Below, piece by piece: positions 28,813 through 37,836 of a stretch of 43,644 nt of DNA. Each line of letters starts with the position of its first letter. Within the stretch, counting starts at the first letter, position 1. Location: positions 1-43,644 of the IMG/VR virus record IMGVR_UViG_3300025769_000236. One strand, given 5' to 3'. The notes beneath the pieces were generated by a model. The model saw only the letters and a program-made list of their open reading frames with translations, did not search any database and was not told the origin of the DNA. The translations under genes and the position numbers were made by a program. This DNA is from a virus.

Positions 28813-30291
28813 ATGGATTTAGATCGACTTAGTGACGAAGAACTTAAGGATATAATTTTAAAAAAGCAGCTAGAATGGATTAAGCTGTGCCAGGATAATT
28901 TTTTAATTTTTGCTCAAACTGTTTGGCAAGATTTTATATATCGTAAAACTGATGATCCTAAGAAATATGGACATCATCAAATTATTGCAAACGCGTTTCA
29001 AGATATCGCTGATGGCGATGCAAAGAGGCTCATCATTAACATGCCTCCTAGACATACTAAATCTGAATTTGCATCTTATTTATTTCCTGCGTGGTTCATT
29101 GGCAAGTATCCAAAGAAAAAGATTATGCAGGTATCTCACAACGCAGAACTCGCATCTAGGTTTGGTAGTAAGGTTCGTAACTTAATGGCGACCAAGGAGT
29201 ATAAACAGATCTTTGGAAATGTTACACTTCGAGAAGATAGTAAGGCTAAAGGCCGTTGGGAGACCAATCATGGTGGAGAATATTTTGCAGCGGGGGTAGG
29301 CGGTTCTATTACAGGACGAGGGGCGGACTTACTTATTATTGATGACCCACATACTGAACAAGATTCATTATCCGATACTGCTATGGAGAGAGCATATGAA
29401 TGGTATAGCTCTGGTCCACGACAACGTTTACAACCTGGTGGAAGAATCTTAGTGGTCATGACTCGTTGGGCAACTGATGATTTAACAGGAAGACTAGTTA
29501 AGGCTCAAGCAGAAACCAAAGCTGATAAATGGAAAGTGATTGAGTTCCCAGCGATACTGGACAACGGAAACCCTGTGTGGCCTGAGTATTGGTCATTAGA
29601 AGATTTAGAATCAGTTAAAGCATCTATTTCAACAAAGAACTGGAATGCACAATACATGCAAGATCCAACTTCTGAAGAAGGTGCAATTATCAAAAGAGAG
29701 TGGTGGCAAGATTGGGATAAAGATTATTTACCAAAATTATTACATGTCATTCAAAGTTATGATACTGCATTCAGTGCAAAAGAAACTGCTGACTATTCTG
29801 CTATCACTACTTGGGGAATCTTTGAACCTGTAGAAGGTTATGAGAAAGCAATCATATTATTAGATGCAATCAAAGGTAGATATGATTTTCCAGATTTAAA
29901 AAATATTGCGTTAGAGCAATATCGATATTGGGAACCCGAAACTGTTATCATTGAAGCCAAAGCTTCTGGTCAACCGTTAATTCATGAATTAAGGCGAGCC
30001 GGTATCCCTGTAATTGATTTCGTTCCTGCAAGAGGACGGGACAAGCATACTAGAATAAACAGCTGTTCTCCGGTGTTCGAGAGCGGCAATGTATGGGCAC
30101 CTTTGGACGAACACTGGGCACAGGAAGTTATTGAGGAATGTGCAGCATTTCCAAACGGCCAGTATGACGACTATGTTGATAGTATGACACAGGCTGTGTT
30201 AAGATATCGACAAGGTGGATTTGTTTCTACATATTCAGATGACTGGGATGATCCGCCAATGAAAGTAGAACGAGATTATAAATATTACTAA
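28813..30291 (+). CDS. terL: Terminase large subunit
   Basis: 492 aa. ATPase: Walker A-like NMPPRHTKSEFASYLFPAW (residues about 76-94; Thr82 replaces the usual Gly), Walker B LLIIDDPH (Asp177, Asp178), coupling motif VVMTRWATDDLTGRL. Nuclease (RNase H fold): QSYDTAFSAKETADYSAITT with Asp317, then IIEAKASGQPLIHELRRAG and DYVDSMTQAVLRY. Length is normal for phage TerL. It packages DNA into procapsids through the portal two genes on. TAATG couples it to the next gene. Confidence 0.95.
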   Translation: MDLDRLSDEELKDIILKKQLEWIKLCQDNFLIFAQTVWQDFIYRKTDDPKKYGHHQIIANAFQDIADGDAKRLIINMPPRHTKSEFASYLFPAWFIGKYPKKKIMQVSHNAELASRFGSKVRNLMATKEYKQIFGNVTLREDSKAKGRWETNHGGEYFAAGVGGSITGRGADLLIIDDPHTEQDSLSDTAMERAYEWYSSGPRQRLQPGGRILVVMTRWATDDLTGRLVKAQAETKADKWKVIEFPAILDNGNPVWPEYWSLEDLESVKASISTKNWNAQYMQDPTSEEGAIIKREWWQDWDKDYLPKLLHVIQSYDTAFSAKETADYSAITTWGIFEPVEGYEKAIILLDAIKGRYDFPDLKNIALEQYRYWEPETVIIEAKASGQPLIHELRRAGIPVIDFVPARGRDKHTRINSCSPVFESGNVWAPLDEHWAQEVIEECAAFPNGQYDDYVDSMTQAVLRYRQGGFVSTYSDDWDDPPMKVERDYKYY

Positions 30292-31340
30292 TGAGCAAAA
30301 TTAAACTAGCAGGCAAATCTATATCTGAGATTCTTAAAAGAATTAAAAGAGCTCAAAGAAATAAGAGAGCAACTAAAAATCAAGAGAAGGCTGGCCTTAG
30401 TACTAAAAGTGTCAAACCATGGAATTACAGAGCTGGGGCAAGAGATGAACAAATTGTGCCTGTAAAAAAACAGTCTCAAAAAGGGAGCTCATTTCAACCC
30501 CATAGAGTAAGAGGTAAACAAGGGGCTGCGTCTATTAAGGAAACTTCAGAAGGTTCTGCTGCTTCTTGGAGAGATGAGATGGATAAATACTTTGGTGATT
30601 TGAGACCAAGTAAGTTCTTTAAAAAAGCCTCTGGAGGTGATATAAATACAGGTATGAAAAAATTATCACCAAAACAAAAAGAGATTGCTAGAATGGCTCC
30701 GCCACCAGATCAAATTACTGGTGCAGATTTCAAAGCTATGAAAGCAAGAACTGGAAAAGCAATCAAAGCTGATCCAACTAAACCAATTAGTTCAGTTGCA
30801 CCAAAAGTAACTGATGCTCTTAAAAAGAAAAAATTACCAGGAAGAATTGGAACTGCATTAGGTATTGGTGCTATGATGGTACCTGCTGCATACGCTGCTG
30901 CTAAACAATACAAAGATTATAAATCTGCTAAGAACAGAGATGAAGCTAAAGTAAAAAAAATGGTTGGTGGCATGGCTAAGAAATATTCTGTAGGCGGTGG
31001 TGCTGATACAGGTAGAAGAACATATTCTTCAATGGAAGAAATGAGAGCTGCAAAAGGATTTAAACCTGGAGAAACTCCAGCACAATTTAATAAAAGAAAA
31101 GCTGCAATGGAAGTTGCTAAGAAAGCAGCCAAAGCTACACGATTTGGAAAAATCGCTGCGGGTATAGGTGCTGCAGGTGTTGCTGCTTCACAATATTTAA
31201 AAAAGAAAATGGAAGAGAAAAAAGAAAATAAAAAAATGGGTGGTGGCATGATGAACAAACCTATGGGTTATAAAAAAGGTGTCATGGTCAAAGCTAGAGG
31301 TTGCAAACTAGGTAGAACAAGACCTACTAAGATCACATAA
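30291..31340 (+). CDS. Lys-rich virion/packaging-region protein
   Basis: 349 aa, coupled to terL by TAATG. Basic N-terminus (EILKRIKRAQRNKRATK), a hydrophobic Ala-rich segment (IGTALGIGAMMVPAAYAAAK) and another IAAGIGAAGVAASQYL. The C-terminus has MGGGMMNKPMGYKKGVMVKA then RGCKLGRTRPTKIT, a recurring tail motif I know from SAR11-virus-like proteins. It may be a minor head or ejected protein; not an identified enzyme. Confidence 0.55.
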   Translation: MSKIKLAGKSISEILKRIKRAQRNKRATKNQEKAGLSTKSVKPWNYRAGARDEQIVPVKKQSQKGSSFQPHRVRGKQGAASIKETSEGSAASWRDEMDKYFGDLRPSKFFKKASGGDINTGMKKLSPKQKEIARMAPPPDQITGADFKAMKARTGKAIKADPTKPISSVAPKVTDALKKKKLPGRIGTALGIGAMMVPAAYAAAKQYKDYKSAKNRDEAKVKKMVGGMAKKYSVGGGADTGRRTYSSMEEMRAAKGFKPGETPAQFNKRKAAMEVAKKAAKATRFGKIAAGIGAAGVAASQYLKKKMEEKKENKKMGGGMMNKPMGYKKGVMVKARGCKLGRTRPTKIT

Positions 31341-31350
31341 GGAGGGACAC

Positions 31351-33306
31351 ATGTCCCTAAAGGCAATCATTCAAGGGATTGGTAAGAAGATACTTGGAGG
31401 TAAGAAAGTATCAAGTTCACCGGCCACCGGCAAAGAACAAAAACTTTTAACTTACGAAAAAGAATCTTTACAGAAAACTGGACAAGAGTTAGCTGAACAA
31501 GAATTCAATGCTCCAGTAATTTCAAGACCACTTAAAAAAACTAAACCACTTCATATGGGTGATGATCAAGCTCCTATATTTGGATCATCAACTTATGACT
31601 GGGTAATGAAAAAAGGTAGAGGAGAATTTTCTGCAGATGAATGGTTAGATCATTTAACTTCAACTAGAAAAGTAAACTTTAAAGTGTTTGGTAAACCTGC
31701 ATCAAGAACTGAAAGAGGACCCAAGCAATTTAAATATGACAATGGCCCGTTTGCCGGTAAAGAAGTTACGATTAATAAAGAAGAACTTTTTGATTCCAAC
31801 CTAGCTGTGTTTAATGAAGCTGGAGACTTAACAGGTGGGTTATTGTATGCAGCTAAAAAGTTTGGATTAAAATTAGATGCAAATACTTTAGGGGATATGA
31901 TCAAACTAAACCCTGTAAATAGATTACAACCTGTAGAACTTGGAATACCTAAAGGGGCTATGGAGAAATTAAGAACTAAAGCACCTGTTATTCAAAAACA
32001 AATTGATAGCTTAAAAGAAAACTTCAGACAAAGAAAATTATTTGCACTTGAAGATGAAATGATTGATGCACAATATAAATCAAGATTGTTCACGACACGA
32101 ACAGATGCAAACTCTTTTAAACAAGCAAGTAAAAGTATTACTGATAGTTTAAATAGAATTAAACGATCTGACAATTTAAATGCAGATGAGAAAAGAATTA
32201 TTAATCAATTAATCGGTGAAGTAGATGATGTTGCAAAACCTTTTACAGATAAAACTATGGCAACAAGATACAAAGGGGAAAGAAGTTATACACTTGAAGG
32301 TGGTGATGATTACCGAGAAACAGTTTGGAGATTGAATGAAGATATTCCTGGTAACTCAGCTGCTAGAAAAACATTTGGTCACTTTGACGGTATTAATGAA
32401 AACATGGTTTACCATGTAAGATACGATACACGATATACTCCAGATGGAAAAAAGGTTTTCTTAATTCATGAAATTCAATCCGATGCAAACCAAAAAGTTG
32501 CAAAAGCTTTAACCAAAGCAGAACAACTATCGGGGGAAAGAAGAATTAATCCTTTCCAAAAAGATATTGAACTAAACTTATTATCTCAAAACAGATCTAA
32601 GATGTTAAAAGATATGGACGAGGCTATTGAAGCAGGTCTAACGAATAAAGCAAATGCAATTGCAAATGATTTAAAAGATATAAATGATAAAATTAGAATG
32701 ACATATACAAGATCATCTTCTTATGGCTCTTCAGAAAAATATGATTACTTTCCATTAGTCGAGGCTGATGCTTATGGAGATCATGCTCTTAAATACTTAT
32801 TGAATAAAGCTGCTAAAGAGAATGTCGATTACGTAGCCGTTGCCCCGTTTGACAAATTAAGTTACAGACAAGGATACAAAAAAGGGAATGAACGATTTTA
32901 TGGTTATGCTAGTGGTAAAGGAATTGATAAAAAAGGTAAAGCAGTGATGCCTGAGATTATGAAGAAGACTGCAAGATTTTATGATTCAAAAGCAGGAGCA
33001 CAAAAAATATCTTTGTCCGATCCTAAAAAACCATATAAAGAAATAGATAGAGATCGATTTAAATATCCAGAGACTCACAAACTTAAAGGTAAAGAATTAG
33101 ATAATAAATATCACAGAAATGCTTTATCTAAAGAAGAATACGAAGGTATGTCTGATCGAAGTGCATTTACTTATATGGATCCGTCAGATCCGAACTTGTA
33201 TTTTGATGCATTTGCGATTAAAGTGTCCCCATTAATGAAACAAACTTTGAAGACCTACCGTAGTGAAGGCGGATTAGTAGTAGATATATTTAAACCAATA
33301 AGGTAG
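31351..33306 (+). CDS. EIQSD-domain (polyvalent-protein-associated) protein
   Basis: 651 aa, AAGGAGG upstream. Residues about 321-545 resemble the domain found in large polyvalent phage/plasmid proteins: YRETVWRL (321), YHVRYDTRYTPDGKKVFLIH then EIQSD (374-378), DHALKYLLNKAAKENVDYVA, FYDSKAGAQKI. Those proteins are thought to enter the host with the DNA. The N-terminal segment includes LHMGDDQAPIFGSSTYDWVM. The start codon sits in a GGGACA/TGTCCC palindrome (31344-31357). Position between terL and portal suggests packaging in the head. Catalytic activity is not established. Confidence 0.6.
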   Translation: MSLKAIIQGIGKKILGGKKVSSSPATGKEQKLLTYEKESLQKTGQELAEQEFNAPVISRPLKKTKPLHMGDDQAPIFGSSTYDWVMKKGRGEFSADEWLDHLTSTRKVNFKVFGKPASRTERGPKQFKYDNGPFAGKEVTINKEELFDSNLAVFNEAGDLTGGLLYAAKKFGLKLDANTLGDMIKLNPVNRLQPVELGIPKGAMEKLRTKAPVIQKQIDSLKENFRQRKLFALEDEMIDAQYKSRLFTTRTDANSFKQASKSITDSLNRIKRSDNLNADEKRIINQLIGEVDDVAKPFTDKTMATRYKGERSYTLEGGDDYRETVWRLNEDIPGNSAARKTFGHFDGINENMVYHVRYDTRYTPDGKKVFLIHEIQSDANQKVAKALTKAEQLSGERRINPFQKDIELNLLSQNRSKMLKDMDEAIEAGLTNKANAIANDLKDINDKIRMTYTRSSSYGSSEKYDYFPLVEADAYGDHALKYLLNKAAKENVDYVAVAPFDKLSYRQGYKKGNERFYGYASGKGIDKKGKAVMPEIMKKTARFYDSKAGAQKISLSDPKKPYKEIDRDRFKYPETHKLKGKELDNKYHRNALSKEEYEGMSDRSAFTYMDPSDPNLYFDAFAIKVSPLMKQTLKTYRSEGGLVVDIFKPIR

Positions 33307-33314
33307 TATAAGAT

Positions 33315-35642
33315 ATGGCTGTAGAAAAGAACAACGAGACAATCACTGAAGAAGATTTAATTGAAGAGACAGTAGAAGAACAACCAGAGGGTTTACCTGA
33401 GGTTACTGTTGAAGGTGAAGAAGAAGTGGTTGAAACTCCTGAACAAGATTTTAATGCAAACTTAGCATTAGAAATGGACGAGCGTACGCTTAGATCTATG
33501 GCTAGTGATTTGATTGATGAATACAAAAAAGATAAATCATCCAGAAAAGAATGGGAAGATGCATACATTAAAGGTTTAGATTTATTAGGTACTAAGTATC
33601 AAGAAGTAACTAAACCATTTAAAGGAGCTTCCGGTGTCACGCATCCGTTACTCGCTGAGTCTGTTACACAATTTCAAGCACAAGCATATAAAGAACTTGT
33701 ACCATCAGATGGTCCTGTACGAACACAGGTCATAGGTTTACAAACACCGCAAACCGAACAACAAGCAGAAAGAGTTAAAGACTACATGAACTATATGTTG
33801 ATGGAGGAAATGGAAGAATACACAACTGATATGGATCAGATGTTATTTTATTTACCTTTATCAGGATCAACATTTAAAAAAGTTTACTACGATGCATTAT
33901 TAAATAGACCCGTATCTAAATTTATTCCTGCAGAAGATTTAGTTGTTCCATATTATGCATCTGATTTAAAAGATTGTGAGAGAATTACTCATGTCATTAA
34001 GATGACTCAAAATGAAGTCATTAAAAAACAAGCAGCAGGATTTTATAGAGACATTGAACTCATTCAATCAGACAATGAGCCAGATTCATTACAGAAAAAA
34101 TTAAATGAATTAGAAGGAATTAAAAAAACTGAAACTGATTACATGCATAATATTTTAGAAATGCATGTCGATTTAAATTTAGATGATTATGAAAACTTTG
34201 ATGACAAAGCAAAGAAAATAAAAATACCTTACATCGTTACAATTGATGAAGGTAGTGGAGAGATTTTATCTATCTATAGAAATTATAGACCTGATGATAT
34301 CGCTTTCAATAGAATTGAATACTTTGTTCATTATAAATTTTTACCAGGATTAGGATTTTATGGTTTTGGTTTAACTCATATGATTGGTGGACTGTCTCGT
34401 GCAGCAACACAAGCATTAAGACAATTGATGGATGCAGGAACTTTAAAGAATTTACCTGCAGGATTTAAGTCGAGAGGTATTAGAGTTAGAGATGATGATC
34501 AACCTATTCAACCTGGAGAGTTTAGAGATGTAGATGCACCTGGTGGAAACATCAGAGATCAGTTTTTTAACCTACCATTTACTGAACCCTCAGTAACTTT
34601 ATACAATCTTTTAGGTTTTGTAGTACAAGCAGGACAAAAATTTGCTGCAATAACCGATTCAAACATTGGAAATGATGTCCAAAACAGAGCTGTTGGCACA
34701 ACAGTAGCTCTAATGGAACGTGGAAGTAGAGTAATGAGTGGTGTTCACAAGCGATGTTACTATGCAATGCGTTTAGAATTTAAAATTTTAGCAAGAATTT
34801 GTGCTCAATCACTACCACCAGAGTATCCATATGATGTTTACGGTGGTCCAAGACAGATTAAAGCGGTAGATTTTGATGATAGAGTCGATATTTTACCTGT
34901 TGCAGATCCAAATATCATGTCTATGGCTCAAAGAGTAACGTTAGCACAAGCACAATTGCAAATTGCACAGTCAAATCCGATGATGCACAACCTTCATGAG
35001 GCTTACAGACGTGTTTATGAAGCTTTAGGAACTAAACAAATTGAAACTTTACTTAAACCACCGCCAAGACAACCAGAACCAATGGATCCTGCTAAGGAAA
35101 ATGCACGTGCGTTGCAGATGAAGTTTGCAACAGCGTTCGAATTCCAAGATCATGACGCTCATATTGCTGCACACATGGCATTTATGCAATCGAGAATGGT
35201 TCAAATCAATCCTCCAGTGTATGCTTTACTGCAAGCACACGTTTCTGACCACGTTTCTTTTAAAGCTAGAAAAGAAGTTATGGAACAAATGATGCAAGAT
35301 GAAAATTTGATGGCTTTACAACAACAAGATCCTGAACAATTTAAAATTGCATTCGATAATGCAGTTGCAACAGCCACTGCAGAGATTACTGAAGAGCTTG
35401 TTAGGGGTGAAATGATGCAACAACAAGGTAAAGAAGATCCATTAGTTAGAATTAAACAACAAGAAGTTGATTTAAGAGCCATGGATCTTCAAAGAAAAGC
35501 TGAAGAGACAAGATTTAAAGCTGAACAAGAGCAAATGAGAGAAGCAGCAAGATTAGAATTCGAATATGATCGACTCGCACAACAAGATCAGCAATCTGAT
35601 GAACGTTTGGAAGTCGCTAGGGAGAAGATGAAAAAAAAATGA
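33315..35642 (+). CDS. Portal protein
   Basis: 775 aa. Acidic N-terminus (ITEEDLIEETVEEQPEGLPE), then the portal core: PFKGASGVTHPLLAESVTQF, QAQAYKELVPSDGPVRTQVI, LPLSGSTFKKVYYDALLNRP, FIPAEDLVVPYYASDL, and RAATQALRQLMDAGTLKNLP. The C-terminus is helical and Gln-rich (barrel/crown). This is the large podovirus-type portal of marine phages. Forms the dodecameric DNA entry ring. Downstream small genes and the capsid operon complete the head module. Confidence 0.85.
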   Translation: MAVEKNNETITEEDLIEETVEEQPEGLPEVTVEGEEEVVETPEQDFNANLALEMDERTLRSMASDLIDEYKKDKSSRKEWEDAYIKGLDLLGTKYQEVTKPFKGASGVTHPLLAESVTQFQAQAYKELVPSDGPVRTQVIGLQTPQTEQQAERVKDYMNYMLMEEMEEYTTDMDQMLFYLPLSGSTFKKVYYDALLNRPVSKFIPAEDLVVPYYASDLKDCERITHVIKMTQNEVIKKQAAGFYRDIELIQSDNEPDSLQKKLNELEGIKKTETDYMHNILEMHVDLNLDDYENFDDKAKKIKIPYIVTIDEGSGEILSIYRNYRPDDIAFNRIEYFVHYKFLPGLGFYGFGLTHMIGGLSRAATQALRQLMDAGTLKNLPAGFKSRGIRVRDDDQPIQPGEFRDVDAPGGNIRDQFFNLPFTEPSVTLYNLLGFVVQAGQKFAAITDSNIGNDVQNRAVGTTVALMERGSRVMSGVHKRCYYAMRLEFKILARICAQSLPPEYPYDVYGGPRQIKAVDFDDRVDILPVADPNIMSMAQRVTLAQAQLQIAQSNPMMHNLHEAYRRVYEALGTKQIETLLKPPPRQPEPMDPAKENARALQMKFATAFEFQDHDAHIAAHMAFMQSRMVQINPPVYALLQAHVSDHVSFKARKEVMEQMMQDENLMALQQQDPEQFKIAFDNAVATATAEITEELVRGEMMQQQGKEDPLVRIKQQEVDLRAMDLQRKAEETRFKAEQEQMREAARLEFEYDRLAQQDQQSDERLEVAREKMKKK

Positions 35643-35761
35643 GGAAAGGATTAAGTGGAGGAGTTAAATCTGGGCCACCGCCTAAGAAAGGACCTAATCC
35701 ACAAGGAATAAAACTCAAAAATGCAAAAAAGCTCCTACGAAAAACTCTCAAAAAAAAGTAA
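35639..35761 (+). CDS. 40-aa GPPPKKGPNPQ peptide
   Basis: MRKGLSGGVKSGPPPKKGPN then PQGIKLKNAKKLLRKTLKKK, overlapping the portal stop (ATGA). Short proteins with GPPPKRGPNPQ are common between portal and downstream genes in marine phage genomes as I recall. The basic tail overlaps the homing endonuclease gene by 41 bp, hinting that the endonuclease insertion remodelled it. Confidence 0.65.
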   Translation: MRKGLSGGVKSGPPPKKGPNPQGIKLKNAKKLLRKTLKKK

Positions 35762-36071
35762 AATTATCTGGCTCTCTGGTTTATTTGATGGCGAGGGTAG
35801 TTTTGGCATTTGGTCTAAAGGTGTAGGTAAAAAAAGAGCCTTTGCAGCTACGATTGAAATGGGTGATGAGGATATTATCCAAAGATTTCAAGATATGTTC
35901 GGTGGTGTTGTTTTCAAAACTAAAAAAAAGGAAGAAAGATTCAGACAATTATGGCGATGGAGATGTGTAGGTGATAGGGCTTACGATTGTATTGATAAGA
36001 TGATAGAATATATGGGAATAAGGAGACAGAAAAAATACAATGTGGTTAAAAGCGATATCTCTAGCCGTTAA
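35721..36071 (+). CDS. LAGLIDADG-type homing endonuclease
   Basis: 116 aa. IIWLSGLFDGEGSFGIW is the LAGLIDADG motif (LSGLFDGEG) with the metal-binding Asp/Glu region, followed by AATIEMGDEDIIQRFQDMFG and WRWRCVGDRAYDCIDKM, the usual layout of single-motif enzymes that act as dimers. Only one motif and about 116 aa, normal for LAGLIDADG_1 homodimers. It sits free-standing between portal and holin genes, overlapping both neighbours. Spread by cutting endonuclease-lacking phages is the family role. Confidence 0.8.
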   Translation: MQKSSYEKLSKKSKIIWLSGLFDGEGSFGIWSKGVGKKRAFAATIEMGDEDIIQRFQDMFGGVVFKTKKKEERFRQLWRWRCVGDRAYDCIDKMIEYMGIRRQKKYNVVKSDISSR

Positions 36072-36417
36072 AGCAGGTTCTCACATATATCAGAACCGTC
36101 AGAAGACTAAAATGTTGATGTCTGATGCTCAAATGCATCATGCTGAAAAGATGGCTCGGGGGGAAAGTGAGTACCAGGGCAAATTACTTGAATCTAGAAA
36201 TTCGGACTGGAAAGACGAGTTCATTTTATTATTACTTTCGGCTCCCATAGTAATGCTTTCTTGGGCAGTATTTTCGGATGATCCAAGTGCAATGGAGAAG
36301 ATGCAATTATTCTTTGAATATTTTTCACAACTACCATTTTGGTATCAGACAATTTTTGTAGGCGTGATTGCAAGCGTATACGGATTAAAAGCAACAGATT
36401 TAATTAAGAGGAAATAA
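36040..36417 (+). CDS. Putative holin (two or three TM)
   Basis: 125 aa. Two clear hydrophobic helices, DEFILLLLSAPIVMLSWAVF and FWYQTIFVGVIASVYGL, and an amphipathic N-terminal helix (MWLKAISLAVKAGSHI). The layout and the place in the genome match the 3-TM holin family of marine phages. Overlaps the endonuclease gene by 32 bp. It would time host lysis; no endolysin is recognisable in the window. Confidence 0.65.
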   Translation: MWLKAISLAVKAGSHIYQNRQKTKMLMSDAQMHHAEKMARGESEYQGKLLESRNSDWKDEFILLLLSAPIVMLSWAVFSDDPSAMEKMQLFFEYFSQLPFWYQTIFVGVIASVYGLKATDLIKRK

Positions 36418-36980
36418 TGACAAAACTTTGTGCAAGAGGTAAATCAGCAGCTAAAAGAAAATTTAAAGTCTATCCTAGTGCCTATGCAAATGCTTATGCA
36501 TCTAAAATATGTGCTGGTAAAATAAAAGATCCATCAGGTGTAAAGAAAAAAGATTGGGGACCTAAGAAAGCTTTTTTAGGTGGTTTAATGGGTAAAAAAG
36601 ATGAAAAGAAAAAAGAAACAGAAAAAACAGAAACAGCTGTAGGCAAAGCTAAAAAAATTTTAAAAACAAAAGAAGAAAGACTTAAAGAACTTAGAAAAGA
36701 AATAGGTATGAATAAAGGTGGTTACTTTGATGAACAAAAAACAAATGTTAAAGGTAAAAAAACTACAGGTCCTGTACAAGGTGGTAACACTCCAGAAGTA
36801 CCACCATCAGAATATATGAAATATAAAAAATTTAAAAAGAACAAAGTTATTTCTGCTAAGGTTGGAATAAATGTAACTGCAGGTGGTGAATCTGCTATGG
36901 GTAGATTACAAAAGTCTGGTCTTAAAATGCGTGGTGGTGGAATAGCAATTAAAGGAACAAATTTTAAAGGAGTATTTTAA
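36417..36980 (+). CDS. DUF5872-like protein
   Basis: 187 aa, TAATG-linked to the holin candidate. N-terminal KLCARGKSAAKRKFKVYPSA followed by YANAYASKICAGKIK is the DUF5872-type signature (RGKxAAKRKFKVYPSAYANAYA). A Lys/Glu-rich linker follows, and the end MRGGGIAIKGTNFKGVF matches the end of the protein at 37836-38207. Very basic; abundant in marine phages, function unknown. Likely virion-associated or DNA-contacting. Confidence 0.75.
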   Translation: MTKLCARGKSAAKRKFKVYPSAYANAYASKICAGKIKDPSGVKKKDWGPKKAFLGGLMGKKDEKKKETEKTETAVGKAKKILKTKEERLKELRKEIGMNKGGYFDEQKTNVKGKKTTGPVQGGNTPEVPPSEYMKYKKFKKNKVISAKVGINVTAGGESAMGRLQKSGLKMRGGGIAIKGTNFKGVF

Positions 36981-37204
36981 TGTATAGAAAAATGATGTTA
37001 GGTGGCTTACTAAGCACAGGAATTAAAGCGGCTGCTAAAAAATATTTTAAAATGTCTGGTAAAAAAATTACAGACCTTACAAAATCACAACCACTTAAAT
37101 CTAAAACATCTGCAAAAACAGATTATGCTAGAGCATTACAACTTCATTCATCTGATAAAAAAGATAAAATGAAACTACAACAGTATATTCGAAAACAAAA
37201 GTAA
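36980..37204 (+). CDS. Small basic hypothetical protein
   Basis: 74 aa, linked by TAATG on both sides. MYRKMMLGGLLSTGIKAAAK then KYFKMSGKKITDLTKSQP and a Lys-rich tail. N-terminal hydrophobic patch plus basic remainder; no domain recognised. Member of a packed run of small basic head-region genes (36417-38207). Confidence 0.6.
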   Translation: MYRKMMLGGLLSTGIKAAAKKYFKMSGKKITDLTKSQPLKSKTSAKTDYARALQLHSSDKKDKMKLQQYIRKQK

Positions 37205-37536
37205 TGAATAAAAAAGGATCATGTTGGGAAGGTTATGTTCAAAAGGGCATGAAGAAAAAAGGCAACCGAATGGTACCTAACTGTGTTCCTGCAATGAGAA
37301 CTGGTGGATTAACAAAATGGTTTAATGAAAAATGGGTAGATATTGGAGCAAAGAAAAAAGGTGGCAAGTATCAAGAGTGTGGAAGAAAATCTGCCAGTGG
37401 TTCAGACCGCAAGTATCCAAAATGCGTACCACTTGCAAAAGCCACAGCAATGACAAAGTCGCAAAAGGCCTCTGCTGTTGCCAGAAAAAGATCGGTGAGT
37501 AATGCAGGACCTAAACCAACAAATGTGAGCACATAA
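37204..37536 (+). CDS. DUF6321-like protein
   Basis: 110 aa. The N-terminal motif GSCWEGYVQKGMKKKGNRMV and PNCVPA is common in phage tandem units; the C-terminal WFNEKWVDIGAKKKGGKYQE then CGRKSASGSDRKYPKCVPLA is the DUF6321-type domain as I remember it. Four Cys residues could bind zinc or link chains. Highly basic. Linked by TAATG to both neighbours. Function unknown. Confidence 0.75.
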   Translation: MNKKGSCWEGYVQKGMKKKGNRMVPNCVPAMRTGGLTKWFNEKWVDIGAKKKGGKYQECGRKSASGSDRKYPKCVPLAKATAMTKSQKASAVARKRSVSNAGPKPTNVST

Positions 37537-37679
37537 TGTGGAAATGGATTAAAAAATTATTTACACCTAAAAAACAACAATATGAAGAAATTCGTATTGA
37601 TTATTCTAAATTAACTAAAGGGGATTTGAAAAAGCTTAAAGCACAAGGTAAAATAAAAGATATATATGAGAGACACTAG
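37536..37679 (+). CDS. 47-aa basic peptide
   Basis: MWKWIKKLFTPKKQQYEEIR followed by IDYSKLTKGDLKKLKAQGKI. Amphipathic Trp/Lys-rich start suggests membrane-surface binding. Coupled by TAATG upstream and overlapping the next gene by 14 bp. Confidence 0.6.
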   Translation: MWKWIKKLFTPKKQQYEEIRIDYSKLTKGDLKKLKAQGKIKDIYERH

Positions 37680-37836
37680 AAGTATAGAAAAACATTTAAA
37701 AGATGTTGCTGTAGAAAATAAAAAAAAGCAACTACATAAAGACCTTAGAAAAGAGGTTGAGGTAGGGGCTAACGGTACGCAGCAATATGTGATAAAAGAA
37801 GGTATAAACAAAAATAAAATTGCAAAGGTAAAATAA
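37666..37836 (+). CDS. 56-aa helical peptide
   Basis: MRDTRSIEKHLKDVAVENKK then KQLHKDLRKEVEVGANGTQQ and a basic end. Charged single helix plus short strand. Overlaps the upstream gene and is TAATG-linked to the next. Unknown function. Confidence 0.6.
   Translation: MRDTRSIEKHLKDVAVENKKKQLHKDLRKEVEVGANGTQQYVIKEGINKNKIAKVK

Noticed and set aside
35201-35482. 93-aa minus-strand ORF (Ser/Cys-rich)
   Set aside because: Antisense shadow of the portal C-terminus; composition reflects Gln/Glu codons on the other strand.
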